Counted from the stretch's first letter, positions 7,915 through 17,053 are shown. The stretch is 48,433 bases of DNA from Avidesulfovibrio sp964369685 (GCA_964369685.1 CAYJFB010000016.1:1-48433), one strand, 5' to 3'. Numbers and translations: made by a program. Notes: generated from the letters alone by a model not told the origin.

Positions 7915-10406
7915 GCTGTATCGATGGCAATCGTTTTTTCATCGTCTTGATACGGGTTTGTGTCTTTGGTGTTGTTTTTTATTTTTTTATCGTCAGTGTT
8001 TTTCTTTGTTTGTTCGATGTTTTGTTGTTTTTCGATTTTTTGGGTTGGGGTTGTGAGGAGTGTTTTTTCAGTGAGTTTTTTTTTGGCTTGGAGTTGTGGC
8101 ATTTCTTTCACATCGAGAGGGCGGTCGGTTTGGTCATTTTTATTTTTTTCATGGTGATTATCGGGGGTGGCTACTTCGTGCGGAACGTTTGTGTCTGTTT
8201 TACGGATCACTTCGGGATAAACGATGCGTTGATGAAAAATACCCATCAGAATGCGTACAAAGCATTCTGTCAGGGCATGGAGATCCTTAAAAGTCAATTC
8301 CGATTCATCAAGCTGTCCGTCGGCAAAAATGCCTTTGATGATGGAATCGATATGCGTACGAATGCGTGCCGGTGTGGGTTCGTTCATGGCGCGGCTGGAG
8401 GCTTCGACAACGTCGGCCAGCATGATGATTGCCGCTTCACGGGTTTGGGGGCGCGGTCCCGGATACGAAAAATCTTCACGTCGGGGTTGATCGCCGTGAT
8501 CTAAAGCTTTTTTATAAAAATAACGCATGAGACCTGTTCCGTGATGTTGACGAATGATCGCTTCAATTTCGTCACCGACGCGGTGTTTGCGTGCCAATTC
8601 CGTTCCTTTTTTGACATGTGAGCAAAGGATCAGTGCACTCATGGCAGGTGCCAATTTATCGTGTTTGTTGATACCGCGAAATTGGTTTTCGATAAAGTAA
8701 TCGGGATAGGCCAGTTTACCGATATCATGGTACAACGCCGCCACTTTACATAAAAGGCTGTTGGCTCCGACAGCCTTGGCACCGGCTTCAACCATATTGG
8801 CGACAACCAAAGAATGATGATAGGTACCGGGGATGGTCATCATCAATTCTTGTAACAAGGGTTGTTCCAGATTCATGAGCTCCATGAGGCGAAAACGGGT
8901 CGTATATCCAAAAACCAGTTCTAAAATGGGGCTAAGCGCAAAAAGCAATAACACCGAAAGAAATGCGTTACCAACAGCAATACCGGCTAAAATCAGAAAA
9001 TCGTCGGCACCGCGCAAGCCTTCAAGCCAACCGCTTCCCAAGCTGAGAAATACAAGTCCCAAAGCAAGCGGAACAACACTCCAAACCACGTCTTGTCTGG
9101 TTTGTGCGCGCAACACAAGCCATGTGTTCAACATGGCCGAAAGATAGAAAAACAGAAACGTCGGTAAACCGCCCTTCATCAGTAACGTACAAAAAAACGC
9201 CAACAGTAAACCAATCACACAATACCGTTTGGCGGCAAAAATGAGTGCGCAAAGCCCTGCCGCGCCTGCGAGAGGAAACGCATAGGCACAGTGTAACAAC
9301 TCTGTCTGTGGCAGCAGTTGTCCCGCCAGTGTGTAAGCGCCTTTGGCAAAAACGCCAAAGAAAAGCAGTAACAACGCAATAAATAAAAAGTCCTTGCGGC
9401 GCATCTGTGAGCCTCGGCGTCCGCTCGGAGCCATAAAAAAGCCCGCTGTCAGAAAAAGGGCAATGACAAACAAACCGCCTACGGTGCGTTTATGTAAGTA
9501 TCCTTCACCCTTATGGTATAGAGCTTGAAGTTTTGTTTGTGCTTCATAACTGATTCGTTCTCCCTTATAGACGAGCACTTCTCCTTTTTGGACGTGGTAA
9601 AAAACGGGGTTGACCGTTTCAAGCACACCGCTGACCAAAGAATTTGTGGCGTCACGATTGACGGTCAGAGTGGGTTTGAGCAACAGAACAAAGAGTTGAT
9701 CCAAGGCACGCTGTGAGGCTCGTGTAATGCGTGGGTCGTCGCGCATCACATGGCTGAATTGTATTAATAATGTAGGAATATCAAGAATATGGGTGACATC
9801 ATTGCGTAAGGTTTCTTCGCCTGTTGCGAGGTTGCGAATAATCAGATCGCCGCGTTGTGGTAAGCTTTGTCTGGAGTCGGTAACAACGCCTTCGATGAGA
9901 CGGCGTTCAAACCACGGTAGAGCCGTACCGATCACAAAATCTTGGACATGTGGATCGAGTAAGGCTTCGATCGTTTTGTCGTCCACCTCACTGCCGAGTT
10001 GCAGAGCGATATTTTTGCTTAGCGTTGCAAGGCTGCGGTCACCTTCTGAGGAAGAAGAATAGGTATTGATTTCCTTAATAAGGAGATACATCTGGTTACG
10101 CAGTGTGGCGGATTCTGTCGGACTGAGGTCAAAGACGACAGGCTGTTGCGCCGCGATGCGATCGCGTTGACGGCGTGAGGCCATTTTATCTTCTATCATC
10201 AGGTTTCGGTGTGCGATCAGGTCGTTTTCGGCGATTTCTCCGGCGACAAAATGTTGGTTTTGTACGGGGGTATTGAGCCCTGCCAAAACGGACAGAAACA
10301 AAAGAGTCATCACAAGAATAAGAAAACCGAGACCACTGTGATGGTAGGTGTAGAGCGAACGGAAGACAAAAAACAATTCACTCAGGCTTAACGGCGATTT
10401 TTTCAT
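7911..10406 (-). CDS. PgpH/YqfF-type 7TM-HD cyclic-di-AMP phosphodiesterase
   Basis: Membrane-bound HD hydrolase. It has an N-terminal TM helix (YHHSGLGFLILVMTLLFLSVL), a large extracytoplasmic 7TMR-HDED domain, then a block of about seven TM helices. A cytoplasmic HD domain follows, with H560-D561 in ALYHDIGKLAYPDYF and further His/Asp residues in RQHHGTG and MLADVVEASSRA. Relatives degrade c-di-AMP to pApA; substrate specificity here is inferred. A Lys/Asn/Thr-rich tail of about 90 residues follows the HD domain. I take ATG at 10406 (weak GAG upstream). The frame stays open to a GTG at 10490 with no RBS, which would add 28 residues. It lies between phoH and ybeY, a conserved gene order, and overlaps ybeY by 4 bp. 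Confidence 0.9.
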   Translation of the reverse strand: MKKSPLSLSELFFVFRSLYTYHHSGLGFLILVMTLLFLSVLAGLNTPVQNQHFVAGEIAENDLIAHRNLMIEDKMASRRQRDRIAAQQPVVFDLSPTESATLRNQMYLLIKEINTYSSSSEGDRSLATLSKNIALQLGSEVDDKTIEALLDPHVQDFVIGTALPWFERRLIEGVVTDSRQSLPQRGDLIIRNLATGEETLRNDVTHILDIPTLLIQFSHVMRDDPRITRASQRALDQLFVLLLKPTLTVNRDATNSLVSGVLETVNPVFYHVQKGEVLVYKGERISYEAQTKLQALYHKGEGYLHKRTVGGLFVIALFLTAGFFMAPSGRRGSQMRRKDFLFIALLLLFFGVFAKGAYTLAGQLLPQTELLHCAYAFPLAGAAGLCALIFAAKRYCVIGLLLAFFCTLLMKGGLPTFLFFYLSAMLNTWLVLRAQTRQDVVWSVVPLALGLVFLSLGSGWLEGLRGADDFLILAGIAVGNAFLSVLLLFALSPILELVFGYTTRFRLMELMNLEQPLLQELMMTIPGTYHHSLVVANMVEAGAKAVGANSLLCKVAALYHDIGKLAYPDYFIENQFRGINKHDKLAPAMSALILCSHVKKGTELARKHRVGDEIEAIIRQHHGTGLMRYFYKKALDHGDQPRREDFSYPGPRPQTREAAIIMLADVVEASSRAMNEPTPARIRTHIDSIIKGIFADGQLDESELTFKDLHALTECFVRILMGIFHQRIVYPEVIRKTDTNVPHEVATPDNHHEKNKNDQTDRPLDVKEMPQLQAKKKLTEKTLLTTPTQKIEKQQNIEQTKKNTDDKKIKNNTKDTNPYQDDEKTIAIDTA

Positions 10407-10583
10407 CCAAATCTCGTAGAGTATGCGAGCTGTATTGAGGCTGTTTCCAAGGCGTCGGGTCTCTATGATGGCGTCATTTTTGTTAAACACACCGTGGTGT
10501 TTTGTGACGCGTGGGACAATGACGCAAAACAGATTGCGGAAACAGGCTCTGCAAGGATTGAGGTTGAGGGAAAAACCGAGGGG

Positions 10584-11597
10584 TTATTTTTTGCCTTTTA
10601 TTTCCGGCAACCCCGCGTCTTTGGCATATGCCTGAACGATGCGTCCGACCAAAGGATGGCGCACCACATCGGCAGCACTGAAATGTTGAAAAGCGATGCC
10701 TTCGACACCTTGTAAAACGTTCAGGGCATGAATTAACCCGGAGCGGGCAGTGTTTGGTTGATCAAAGGTTGCGGGTAAGTCTATTTGTGTCACGTCGCCC
10801 GTGATGACGGCGCGTGAGCCGAAGCCCAAGCGCGTTAAGAACATTTTCATTTGTTCACGGGTTGTGTTTTGGGCTTCGTCGAGAATGATAAAGGCATCAT
10901 TGAGTGTTCGTCCGCGCATGAAGGCCAGCGGAGCCACTTCAATGGCGCCACTTTCTTGTAGTGCGGCGGTTTTTTGCGCGCCCATCATATCGTGTAAGGC
11001 GTCATAGAGCGGGCGTAAATAGGGATTGACTTTTTCGACTAAATCACCGGGTAAAAAGCCCAAGCGTTCTCCGGCTTCAACGGCAGGTCTGGTAAGGATG
11101 ATGCGACGAACACGTCGTGAATGCAGCATAGCCAAGGCCATTCCCACAGCCAAATATGTTTTGCCTGTTCCTGCAGGCCCCACGGCAAAGATCATGTCAC
11201 GGTTGCGCAAAAGTTCGATGTACGCCCGTTGGGTGCTGTTGCGTGCGGCAACGGTTTTGCGCGGAAGGGTGATGAGTGAGGATTGGCGGAACATGTCACG
11301 CAAGTCGCTGTTTGGTGTATCACGCAGGATATCGAGTCCTTGCTTGAGCGCTGCGATGTCCACAGGATGTCCTGCGCGAGCCAGCGCATAGCATTGTGTA
11401 AACAAGTTGAGTAGGCGTTCACGCAGAGCCGTATCCTCACTGGCGATAGAGAGGGTTGTCCCACGGGAAAAAATTTCCGCTCCGGTGTGTTGCCCGAGTT
11501 GAGTCAGATTGATATTGTGCGGCCCAAAAAGCAGATTGGCAAGGGTCGGATCATCAAAATCGAGGGTTTCAATACTGTTTTCTACAAAATCTTGCAT
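10584..11597 (-). CDS. PhoH-like ATPase (PhoH/YbeZ)
   Basis: Cytoplasmic P-loop ATPase of 337 residues. Walker A is GPAGTGKT (140-147), Walker B lies in AFIILDEAQN, and ITGDVTQIDLP is a signature of PhoH/YbeZ. YbeZ works with YbeY in rRNA and RNA metabolism, and the two genes flank pgpH on the same strand here, so an RNA-maturation role is likely. The C-terminus ends in a Lys-rich EIKGKK. No convincing RBS precedes ATG 11597. A 61-codon ORF with its own RBS overlaps the start by 16 bp (11582-11767), which could supply translational coupling. phoH in the strict E. coli sense is not implied. Confidence 0.92.
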   Translation of the reverse strand: MQDFVENSIETLDFDDPTLANLLFGPHNINLTQLGQHTGAEIFSRGTTLSIASEDTALRERLLNLFTQCYALARAGHPVDIAALKQGLDILRDTPNSDLRDMFRQSSLITLPRKTVAARNSTQRAYIELLRNRDMIFAVGPAGTGKTYLAVGMALAMLHSRRVRRIILTRPAVEAGERLGFLPGDLVEKVNPYLRPLYDALHDMMGAQKTAALQESGAIEVAPLAFMRGRTLNDAFIILDEAQNTTREQMKMFLTRLGFGSRAVITGDVTQIDLPATFDQPNTARSGLIHALNVLQGVEGIAFQHFSAADVVRHPLVGRIVQAYAKDAGLPEIKGKK

Positions 11598-11767
11598 GTT
11601 TTATGGGTGACCGATACGGCACGGGTAAAAGGGGTTAATAAGGCATGCGTTCGAATAAGAAAACGTTCATAAAATGACAGCATACAAACGTAAAACACCA
11701 TGTATCCGTTCTTTGCTGTTTGCCACATACGGCATAGCAGAGCGGATGTTGTCAGTAACAATGCCAT
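11582..11767 (-). CDS. Possible 61-residue leader ORF overlapping phoH start
   Basis: ATG at 11767 has TAGGA five bases upstream, and the frame closes 16 bp inside phoH. The product would be a hydrophobic, Cys-containing peptide with no recognised family. phoH itself lacks an RBS, so coupling is conceivable. It could equally be a chance ORF. Confidence 0.25.
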   Translation of the reverse strand: MALLLTTSALLCRMWQTAKNGYMVFYVCMLSFYERFLIRTHALLTPFTRAVSVTHKTCKIL

Positions 11768-11828
11768 TGTATCCTAAAATATTTTACGCAACTCGTCCAG
11801 CCACTTGTCAATGAATCTTTCACATCTT

Positions 11829-11844
11829 TGGTATATTTTTTGCT
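11829..11844 (+). promoter_or_regulatory. Sigma-54 (-24/-12) promoter candidate
   Basis: TGGTATA-N4-TTGCT: GG (11830-11831) and GC (11842-11843) are exactly 10 bases apart, and 15 of 16 consensus positions match (T for C at position 4). Transcription would start near 11855, about 40 bases before the start of the repeat protein at 11896. Confidence 0.65.
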
Positions 11845-11895
11845 TGCTATGGTAAAAAAACAAATAAACCTGTCATTTTTGCCTCAGGAGGTCTT

Positions 11896-13029
11896 ATGTC
11901 CGGCATTAATTCACCAACACAAGCACAATTGGCAAACCTTTATGGACAATACAGTTCTTCGTCATTGGTCAGTGTGTTGAGCAAGACATCCTCTTCGGTG
12001 GCGGATTCGGAAAGTGCAGAATGGCAAGGTTCGTCGAGTTTGGCTACGTCGACCAACGATTTATTGCAGGCATATACAGCGAATGATCCGATAGCTTGGG
12101 TTGATTCGTTGTTGGCTGTGTTTCAGCAAATGGGGCTTGATGCACAGGATTCTGTAACCTTTCAAGATTTATTGACACGTCGTGACGAAATGCAAAAAGA
12201 ATTTCAAAGCGCAGTCAATGCCGATTTGAAAGCGTTGGGTGTCGGTCTTTCAACCGAGGCGTATACAAATGTTCGTCTTGGACGATTGTATGATGAATTG
12301 GAAGTGGATCTTGAAGCGGAAGGTCAAACCATCAGTGCCTATACGATTCAGGCCGATGGCGAAGGGAGTGTTGTTGTGACTGCGGATGATCCGGAGCTGG
12401 CTTTGGCGGTCAAAGAATGGTTTGATTCCGAGCCTGCTCGTGTGGAAGAATTGACATTGGCGTATACCCCTACGCGGAGTAACATGTTACAATATCGGAC
12501 TGATTTGAGTAAAAATCTTCAAGAAACCCTAGAAGCGGAACTCGAAGCAGCCGGTTTGTCTAAAGACGCAGATTTTCATATGCAGGCGGAAGAATCCGGC
12601 CGAGTGGTGATCAGCGCAATCGACGCCGATGTGCAAACAACGATGCAGAACTTTTTTGACAACAATCCTGATTTTGCTTTACTGTACAGCGATATTGAAA
12701 ATTTGACAGACAGCAGTGCCGTTGAATTTTCACTGGTAAACAACGGGACGAAGATTGAAGTTGTCTCAAAGCACCCCGATGCGGATCTCATTCAAGGATA
12801 TTTTAATACCAATGAACAAGCCGTGGAAATGTTTCAAGCAATCGAAGCCCTGAGCCAACTTGAAGAAGCACGCAAAACACAGAATTTTAATCTGACAGAA
12901 GCACGCAAACGGGTTCAAATGGAATCGCTTTCCCACTGGTTTGCAGACAGCGGTAGTGCAACGTCAATCAATATGGCATACAGCGAAAGCGGAAACACAA
13001 CCTATGCGGCACTCAATACATTGGTTTAG
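11896..13029 (+). CDS. Unknown cysteine-free protein with threefold internal repeat
   Basis: Not recognised. It has 377 residues, is acidic and has no cysteine. It has no signal peptide or TM helix, and its first 55 residues are rich in Ser, Thr, Gln and Ala. A unit of about 43 residues is repeated three times, near 149-190, 227-270 and 277-319. Each has a short beta-rich piece (GSVVVTADDPE, GRVVISAIDAD, TKIEVVSKHPD) followed by a helix containing W/F-F and N/D (AVKEWFDSEPARVEEL, TMQNFFDNNPDFALL, LIQGYFNTNEQAVEM). AGGAGG stands 5 bases before the ATG, behind a sigma-54-type promoter. Absence of Cys plus a Ser/Thr-rich N-terminus is common in flagellar or type III substrates, so export without a signal peptide is a hypothesis. 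It is a single-gene transcript. Confidence 0.85.
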   Translation: MSGINSPTQAQLANLYGQYSSSSLVSVLSKTSSSVADSESAEWQGSSSLATSTNDLLQAYTANDPIAWVDSLLAVFQQMGLDAQDSVTFQDLLTRRDEMQKEFQSAVNADLKALGVGLSTEAYTNVRLGRLYDELEVDLEAEGQTISAYTIQADGEGSVVVTADDPELALAVKEWFDSEPARVEELTLAYTPTRSNMLQYRTDLSKNLQETLEAELEAAGLSKDADFHMQAEESGRVVISAIDADVQTTMQNFFDNNPDFALLYSDIENLTDSSAVEFSLVNNGTKIEVVSKHPDADLIQGYFNTNEQAVEMFQAIEALSQLEEARKTQNFNLTEARKRVQMESLSHWFADSGSATSINMAYSESGNTTYAALNTLV

Positions 13030-13088
13030 CTTTGTTTTTCTTTAAGATGGACATCATTTCCTCAAGGATTCTTGCCGTACCGAAGCCA

Positions 13089-13159
13089 TCTCTCATGCAA
13101 CACGCGATCTGAAAGCGTCGTCTGTTTTTAATACGCTCGATCGCGTGTTGCATGAGAGA
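13089..13159. repeat. Long inverted repeat, 21-bp arms, 29-nt loop
   Basis: Bases 13089-13109 (beginning TCTCTCATGC) are exactly complementary to 13139-13159. After one mismatch, GCC/GGC pairing continues outward. It lies between the repeat-protein stop and rimM. No T-run follows, so it is not a standard terminator. Confidence 0.9.
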
Positions 13160-13289
13160 CGGCCTTGCTTTGTCAGCCGACTTTGAGAGCCTTGTTTTCT
13201 TCAAAAAATATCGTTACAAAAGGAAATATTTTTATCTGAGGCTTTCGCCTCATCACACTGCAATGTGTGTAAAACAAGGTGACTGAATC

Positions 13290-13820
13290 ATGAATGACGA
13301 TTTGATTGAGATTGCGGTGTTGGGACGACCTCATGGGATTCGCGGCGAAGTGCGGTTGCAATATTTTGCCGACTCGACTGAACTTTTGGACGGAGAGTTG
13401 TATCTTGGGACGGGAAAACAGCCTCCGCGGCGTATCGTTGTGCAACGTTGGCGTTTGCATCAAGGGATTCCGCTTGTCATTTTTGAAGGCTTTGACGACC
13501 GAACCAAAGCGGAACCTTTACGCGGACAACGTCTTTTTGTACCTGCAAGCATGTTGCCGCCGCTTGATGATGACGAAGTCTACCTGCATGAACTTCTTGG
13601 GTTGCAGGTTGTTTTGGATGATTCAGGGTTACTCGTGGGCACGCTTGAGGGCATCGACGACCAAGGTGCGCAAGAATTGTGGCATATTGTTGCGGCAGAT
13701 AAAAAAGAACTTTTTTTGCCTGCCGTTCCCGAATTTGTTGCTGCCGTTGATCTGGATGCAGAGTGTATACGCATCACACCGCCTGAAGGCTTGCTTGAAC
13801 TCTATGGTTTTACAATATAA
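13290..13820 (+). CDS. rimM: Ribosome maturation factor RimM
   Basis: RimM assists 30S assembly at the 16S head domain by binding ribosomal protein S19. The N-terminal barrel shows IAVLGRPHGIRGEVRLQ (8-24) and the PRC-barrel half begins near DDDEVYLHELLGLQV (98-112). Length 176 residues is normal. AAGGTGA precedes the ATG by 8 bases. The usual neighbours (rpsP, trmD, rplS) are absent: the gene stands alone, flanked by a long hairpin upstream and a convergent acyltransferase gene. Small hairpins at 13237-13252 (TGAGGC/GCCTCA) lie in its leader. Confidence 0.95.
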   Translation: MNDDLIEIAVLGRPHGIRGEVRLQYFADSTELLDGELYLGTGKQPPRRIVVQRWRLHQGIPLVIFEGFDDRTKAEPLRGQRLFVPASMLPPLDDDEVYLHELLGLQVVLDDSGLLVGTLEGIDDQGAQELWHIVAADKKELFLPAVPEFVAAVDLDAECIRITPPEGLLELYGFTI

Positions 13821-13861
13821 GTCTATTTTGTTGAAGGCAATGTTGTTCTGAACAAAATGTG

Positions 13862-14701
13862 TTATTCTGCAGTGGGGTCTTCTTTTGTCTTGGCAGGCAA
13901 AGCCACGCATTGAGCACACCAACTGTTTAATTGTTCATGAATAAAATGAACAATGTGTTCTTGTGCTTGTTTTGGGTTGTCGTTGACAGAAAGGGCTTCT
14001 CCAAAACGAAAATAAATATCCTGTTGTGGATAAATCTTGCCAAAATCACTCAACAATGCTCCCCCGCCTGACCATGCGTCGGTTTTTAATGCCAAAGGAA
14101 CAACAGGAACGCCGGCTTTTTTGGCAAGTTTCACGGCAATACTGTTAAATTTACGTGCATCAAAAACAAGAGAACGAGTGCTTTGAGGAAATATGATGAT
14201 TGATGTCCCCGCATTCAATTTTTCAACACCTGTTTCAAGCACTTTCTTTAAATCTTCACGCGGATTTGTGCGTTCAAGTGTAATCGGTTCGCGTTTCAAC
14301 AAAATGTGTTTTAATAAAGGGTAATTCAGCAACGATTGTTTGATCACAAATGTCACATCCTTATAGGGCTGAATCATCGCTGCAAGACACATTGTTTCCA
14401 AGGTGCCCATATGGTTTGCCGCAAAAACACACGGCTCAGAGACCTTTTCCAAGACATCTAAACCCTGAATTTGAAAATGACATCCCACTCGTTCAAGATG
14501 GCGCATAACCAATAAACTGTCTTGCGCCCAATCCGCCCCTGTGTACACACCGTGTTTGGCACGCCAGCCGGCACTCATAAAAAAATTGAGTAAGCCAATA
14601 TAAAAACTGACACTTGGGAAAAAGCGTGCAAAAATATTTGGTGTCTGCTCAGGCGTGTTGTAGTCGTCTGCTATAAAAAAAGGCGTTGAGGGCTTTGTCA
14701 T
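13862..14701 (-). CDS. PlsC-family acyltransferase (1-acyl-glycerol-3-phosphate-like)
   Basis: Phospholipid-synthesis type acyltransferase of 279 residues. The catalytic box is NHMGTLE (H97-x4-E102), in place of the usual HX4D. The acceptor-binding motif is FPQSTRS (171-177), in place of FPEGTRS, followed by AVKLAKKAGVPVVPLAL. A hydrophobic stretch near residues 28-42 may associate with the membrane. The family transfers acyl groups to lysophosphatidate or similar acceptors. The two substitutions sit in otherwise canonical contexts, so I expect an active enzyme with uncertain acceptor. GGAG lies 9 bases before ATG 14701. Confidence 0.85.
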   Translation of the reverse strand: MTKPSTPFFIADDYNTPEQTPNIFARFFPSVSFYIGLLNFFMSAGWRAKHGVYTGADWAQDSLLVMRHLERVGCHFQIQGLDVLEKVSEPCVFAANHMGTLETMCLAAMIQPYKDVTFVIKQSLLNYPLLKHILLKREPITLERTNPREDLKKVLETGVEKLNAGTSIIIFPQSTRSLVFDARKFNSIAVKLAKKAGVPVVPLALKTDAWSGGGALLSDFGKIYPQQDIYFRFGEALSVNDNPKQAQEHIVHFIHEQLNSWCAQCVALPAKTKEDPTAE

Positions 14702-14793
14702 CGTTGTTGCTCCATACCTGTTGAAAAAGAAAAATCTAAAAAGATTGTATCAAAATATACACACCGCCAGTCAACGTTGCTCATCATGCTTTA

Positions 14794-16023
14794 CTACTTG
14801 TTTTGTATGCCTCTGCGTACCTGACGCGTGCGTCGCAGCCATTGATTGAGACGCCCTTCTTCGCCTTGTTCTTTTGCTTGATAAAATATTTTATCTTCTA
14901 ACTGTGGTGGCAAATAATTCTGTTCCACCCACGCCTGCGGATAGTTATGCGGATATTTATAATCTTTTCCGTATCCCCATTCTTTTTGTAACTTTGTCGA
15001 AGCGTTGCGCAAATGTAATGGCACAGGTTGTGCGCCGTTGAGCCGTACTTCACGCAATGCATTGGCATAGGCGGCGTATGTTGTATTACTTTTTTTGGCG
15101 AGAGCCAAATAGACGGTTGTTTCCGCTAAAGGAATATATCCTTCGGGCATTCCCACAAATTCAACAGCCTGCTGACACGCCACAGCCAACGGCAAGGCCG
15201 CAGGGTCGGCAAGACCCACATCCTCAGATGCCGAAAGAATCAAACGCCGGCACACAAAGCGCGGATCTTCACCGCCATCCAGTAAACACGCTAAATAATA
15301 CAACGCGGCATCGGGATCACTCCCCCGAATCGACTTAATCAACGCCGAGGCGTATTCATAATGACTGTCGCCGTCTTTGTCATGACGTGCCAACAATTCA
15401 GGCAATGAGGCCTTGATATGTTCAAGCACTCGCTTTTCAGGCAAGACCGATTTTGTGTACTCAATTAGATTGAGCAGTGTGCGTGCGTCACCATGTGCGG
15501 CAGAAGCCAAAAAAGTGAGTATATCTTCCGTCAAATGCACTTCGAGTTTTTCGGCACCGCGTTTTGCCAAAAGCAACATTTCATCTGCACTGAGAGGACG
15601 TAAACGCAGTACATGAAGTCGTGAAAGAAGTTGTTTTGTGACGCTGAAGGAAGGATTTTCGGTTGTGGTAGCCAACATCGTCAATTTGCCTGATTCCAAG
15701 AGCGGTAGAAAAAAGTCCTGTTGCGCCTTACTAAAACGGTGCAATTCATCAAGCACTAAAACCTCAATAGACTCCAACTGTTTACGTAATTGCTGTAAGC
15801 CCACTTCGGGCGCACTCAAACGCAAAACTCGTTCACTGTGTACATGTGCCAATAAAAGAGCCAATGTAGACTTACCGCACCCGGGCGGACCAAAAAATAA
15901 AAGACTCGGCAAACGATCCGTTTCCATGAATACGGCAAGTTTATCGACAAGATGTGTCTGTCCCACAAATAAATCTAAAGAATTTGGGCGTAAACGTTCG
16001 GGAAGAGGTTGTTTAACTTCCAT
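14794..16023 (-). CDS. rarA: Replication-associated recombination protein RarA (MgsA) AAA+ ATPase
   Basis: AAA+ ATPase of the RarA/Mgs1/WRNIP1 family, acting at stalled replication forks together with SSB and RecA. Walker A is GPPGCGKST (45-53), Walker B lies in VLVLDELHRF, and ATTTENPSF is the sensor-1 region typical of RarA. The C-terminal tetramerisation region is present (EYASALIKSIRGSDPDAAL, then GYGKDYKYPHNYP). I chose ATG at 16023 because MEVKQPLPERLRP begins the conserved part; the frame stays open to a TTG at 16101 encoding unrelated residues. No strong RBS is seen. Length 409 residues. Confidence 0.94.
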   Translation of the reverse strand: MEVKQPLPERLRPNSLDLFVGQTHLVDKLAVFMETDRLPSLLFFGPPGCGKSTLALLLAHVHSERVLRLSAPEVGLQQLRKQLESIEVLVLDELHRFSKAQQDFFLPLLESGKLTMLATTTENPSFSVTKQLLSRLHVLRLRPLSADEMLLLAKRGAEKLEVHLTEDILTFLASAAHGDARTLLNLIEYTKSVLPEKRVLEHIKASLPELLARHDKDGDSHYEYASALIKSIRGSDPDAALYYLACLLDGGEDPRFVCRRLILSASEDVGLADPAALPLAVACQQAVEFVGMPEGYIPLAETTVYLALAKKSNTTYAAYANALREVRLNGAQPVPLHLRNASTKLQKEWGYGKDYKYPHNYPQAWVEQNYLPPQLEDKIFYQAKEQGEEGRLNQWLRRTRQVRRGIQNK

Positions 16024-16148
16024 GAGTGTGTCACTTTTTTTAAAGGGAGCTATAGCAATGTCATATTGTCTTATCAATAAACAAAACAAACAAGAGAACA
16101 ATCATCACGGCACGGAAGCGAAAGACCCAAGGCATAGGCCGGAGAGGC

Positions 16149-16916
16149 TCAAGACACAAGCGGTACAAGAGTGCGAAAAACCAGTTTGGTGTCAACAAAA
16201 ATGTTGACCATCACTTTGCTTCCATCCACCCGAACGTTTTTGGGCAGTGTTGAAAGACTTTCTACTTTTTTCAGTCTGAGGATACGAAATGTCGAATCGT
16301 CATGTTTGAGTTTTGTTTCTGTTCCGTTGCGGTCAATGAGGGATATTTCTATGGTTCCGGAGAGTGGTGATGATGTTTTTTCTGTGGCGGCTTTATACAA
16401 ATCAAAGTGTATTTCCAGTTGTCCTTCGGTATTGAGGCGTGTATTCACATCGGCGACGCGCACAATACCAAGATCAATCAATTGTTTTTTTATTATTGTG
16501 TCTTTTGGGCTGGTTATGGCGGCTTTAGGTGTGTGTTGTGTTACCGATGGGGATTGAGGCGTTTGGGTTGTATTCTTTGTAGTGGATTGTTTTTCACGTT
16601 GCTGAGGTGTTGTTTCAGCCGGAGTCGTGTTTGGTTGATCATCTTCAAGGAGTTGTTTAAAGGTTTGCAAGCGTTCCAGTTCTGTACGCAGGGTCATGTT
16701 TTCAATGTGTAACGTGTGGATCTGTTGTTTTGTCAGGGTATATTCGTTCCACACATTCCATGTTAAAAACAATAATCCACCGGTCAGAAAAGGCAACAAA
16801 GCCAAACCGGTCATTAAAAAAATGAAGGCTTGCTTACCTATACGCCATTTATGAGGAATGCTGTCATCAGTCATGAGTATGAGACTGAGTTTTTCTTTTC
16901 CTGATTGACTCGTCAA
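16149..16916 (-). CDS. Single-pass membrane protein with coiled coil, function unknown
   Basis: Not assigned to a named family. The protein has 255 residues: a basic N-terminus, one TM helix near 29-53 (IFLMTGLALLPFLTGGLLFLTW), a short coiled coil (LTKQQIHTLHIENMTLRTELERL), a Thr/Gln/Pro-rich linker of about 50 residues, and a folded C-terminal domain (residues about 145-255) with beta-strand character. Topology suggests the C-terminal domain is outside the cytoplasm. I kept the TTG at 16916 because GGGAG lies 8 bases upstream; ATG at 16874 has no RBS. A cell-envelope role is only a guess from the architecture; it lies next to the L,D-transpeptidase gene. Confidence 0.75.
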   Translation of the reverse strand: MTSQSGKEKLSLILMTDDSIPHKWRIGKQAFIFLMTGLALLPFLTGGLLFLTWNVWNEYTLTKQQIHTLHIENMTLRTELERLQTFKQLLEDDQPNTTPAETTPQQREKQSTTKNTTQTPQSPSVTQHTPKAAITSPKDTIIKKQLIDLGIVRVADVNTRLNTEGQLEIHFDLYKAATEKTSSPLSGTIEISLIDRNGTETKLKHDDSTFRILRLKKVESLSTLPKNVRVDGSKVMVNIFVDTKLVFRTLVPLVS

Positions 16917-17053
16917 GGATGTTCTCCCGTGGGCTCACAGCGTGCGAGTTTGTTTGCGACAAGGCTACAAACTCGTACAGACATGGATACGTTTGCAACG
17001 CACGTCCTTTTTATAAAGATCACAACAGCATCGAACACGCATAAAGAAGTTTT

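Noticed and set aside
13013..13204. Minus-strand ORF of 63 codons across the 13089-13159 hairpin
   Set aside because: It needs a TTG start without an RBS and is made mostly of the inverted repeat; it is more likely a by-product of the hairpin.
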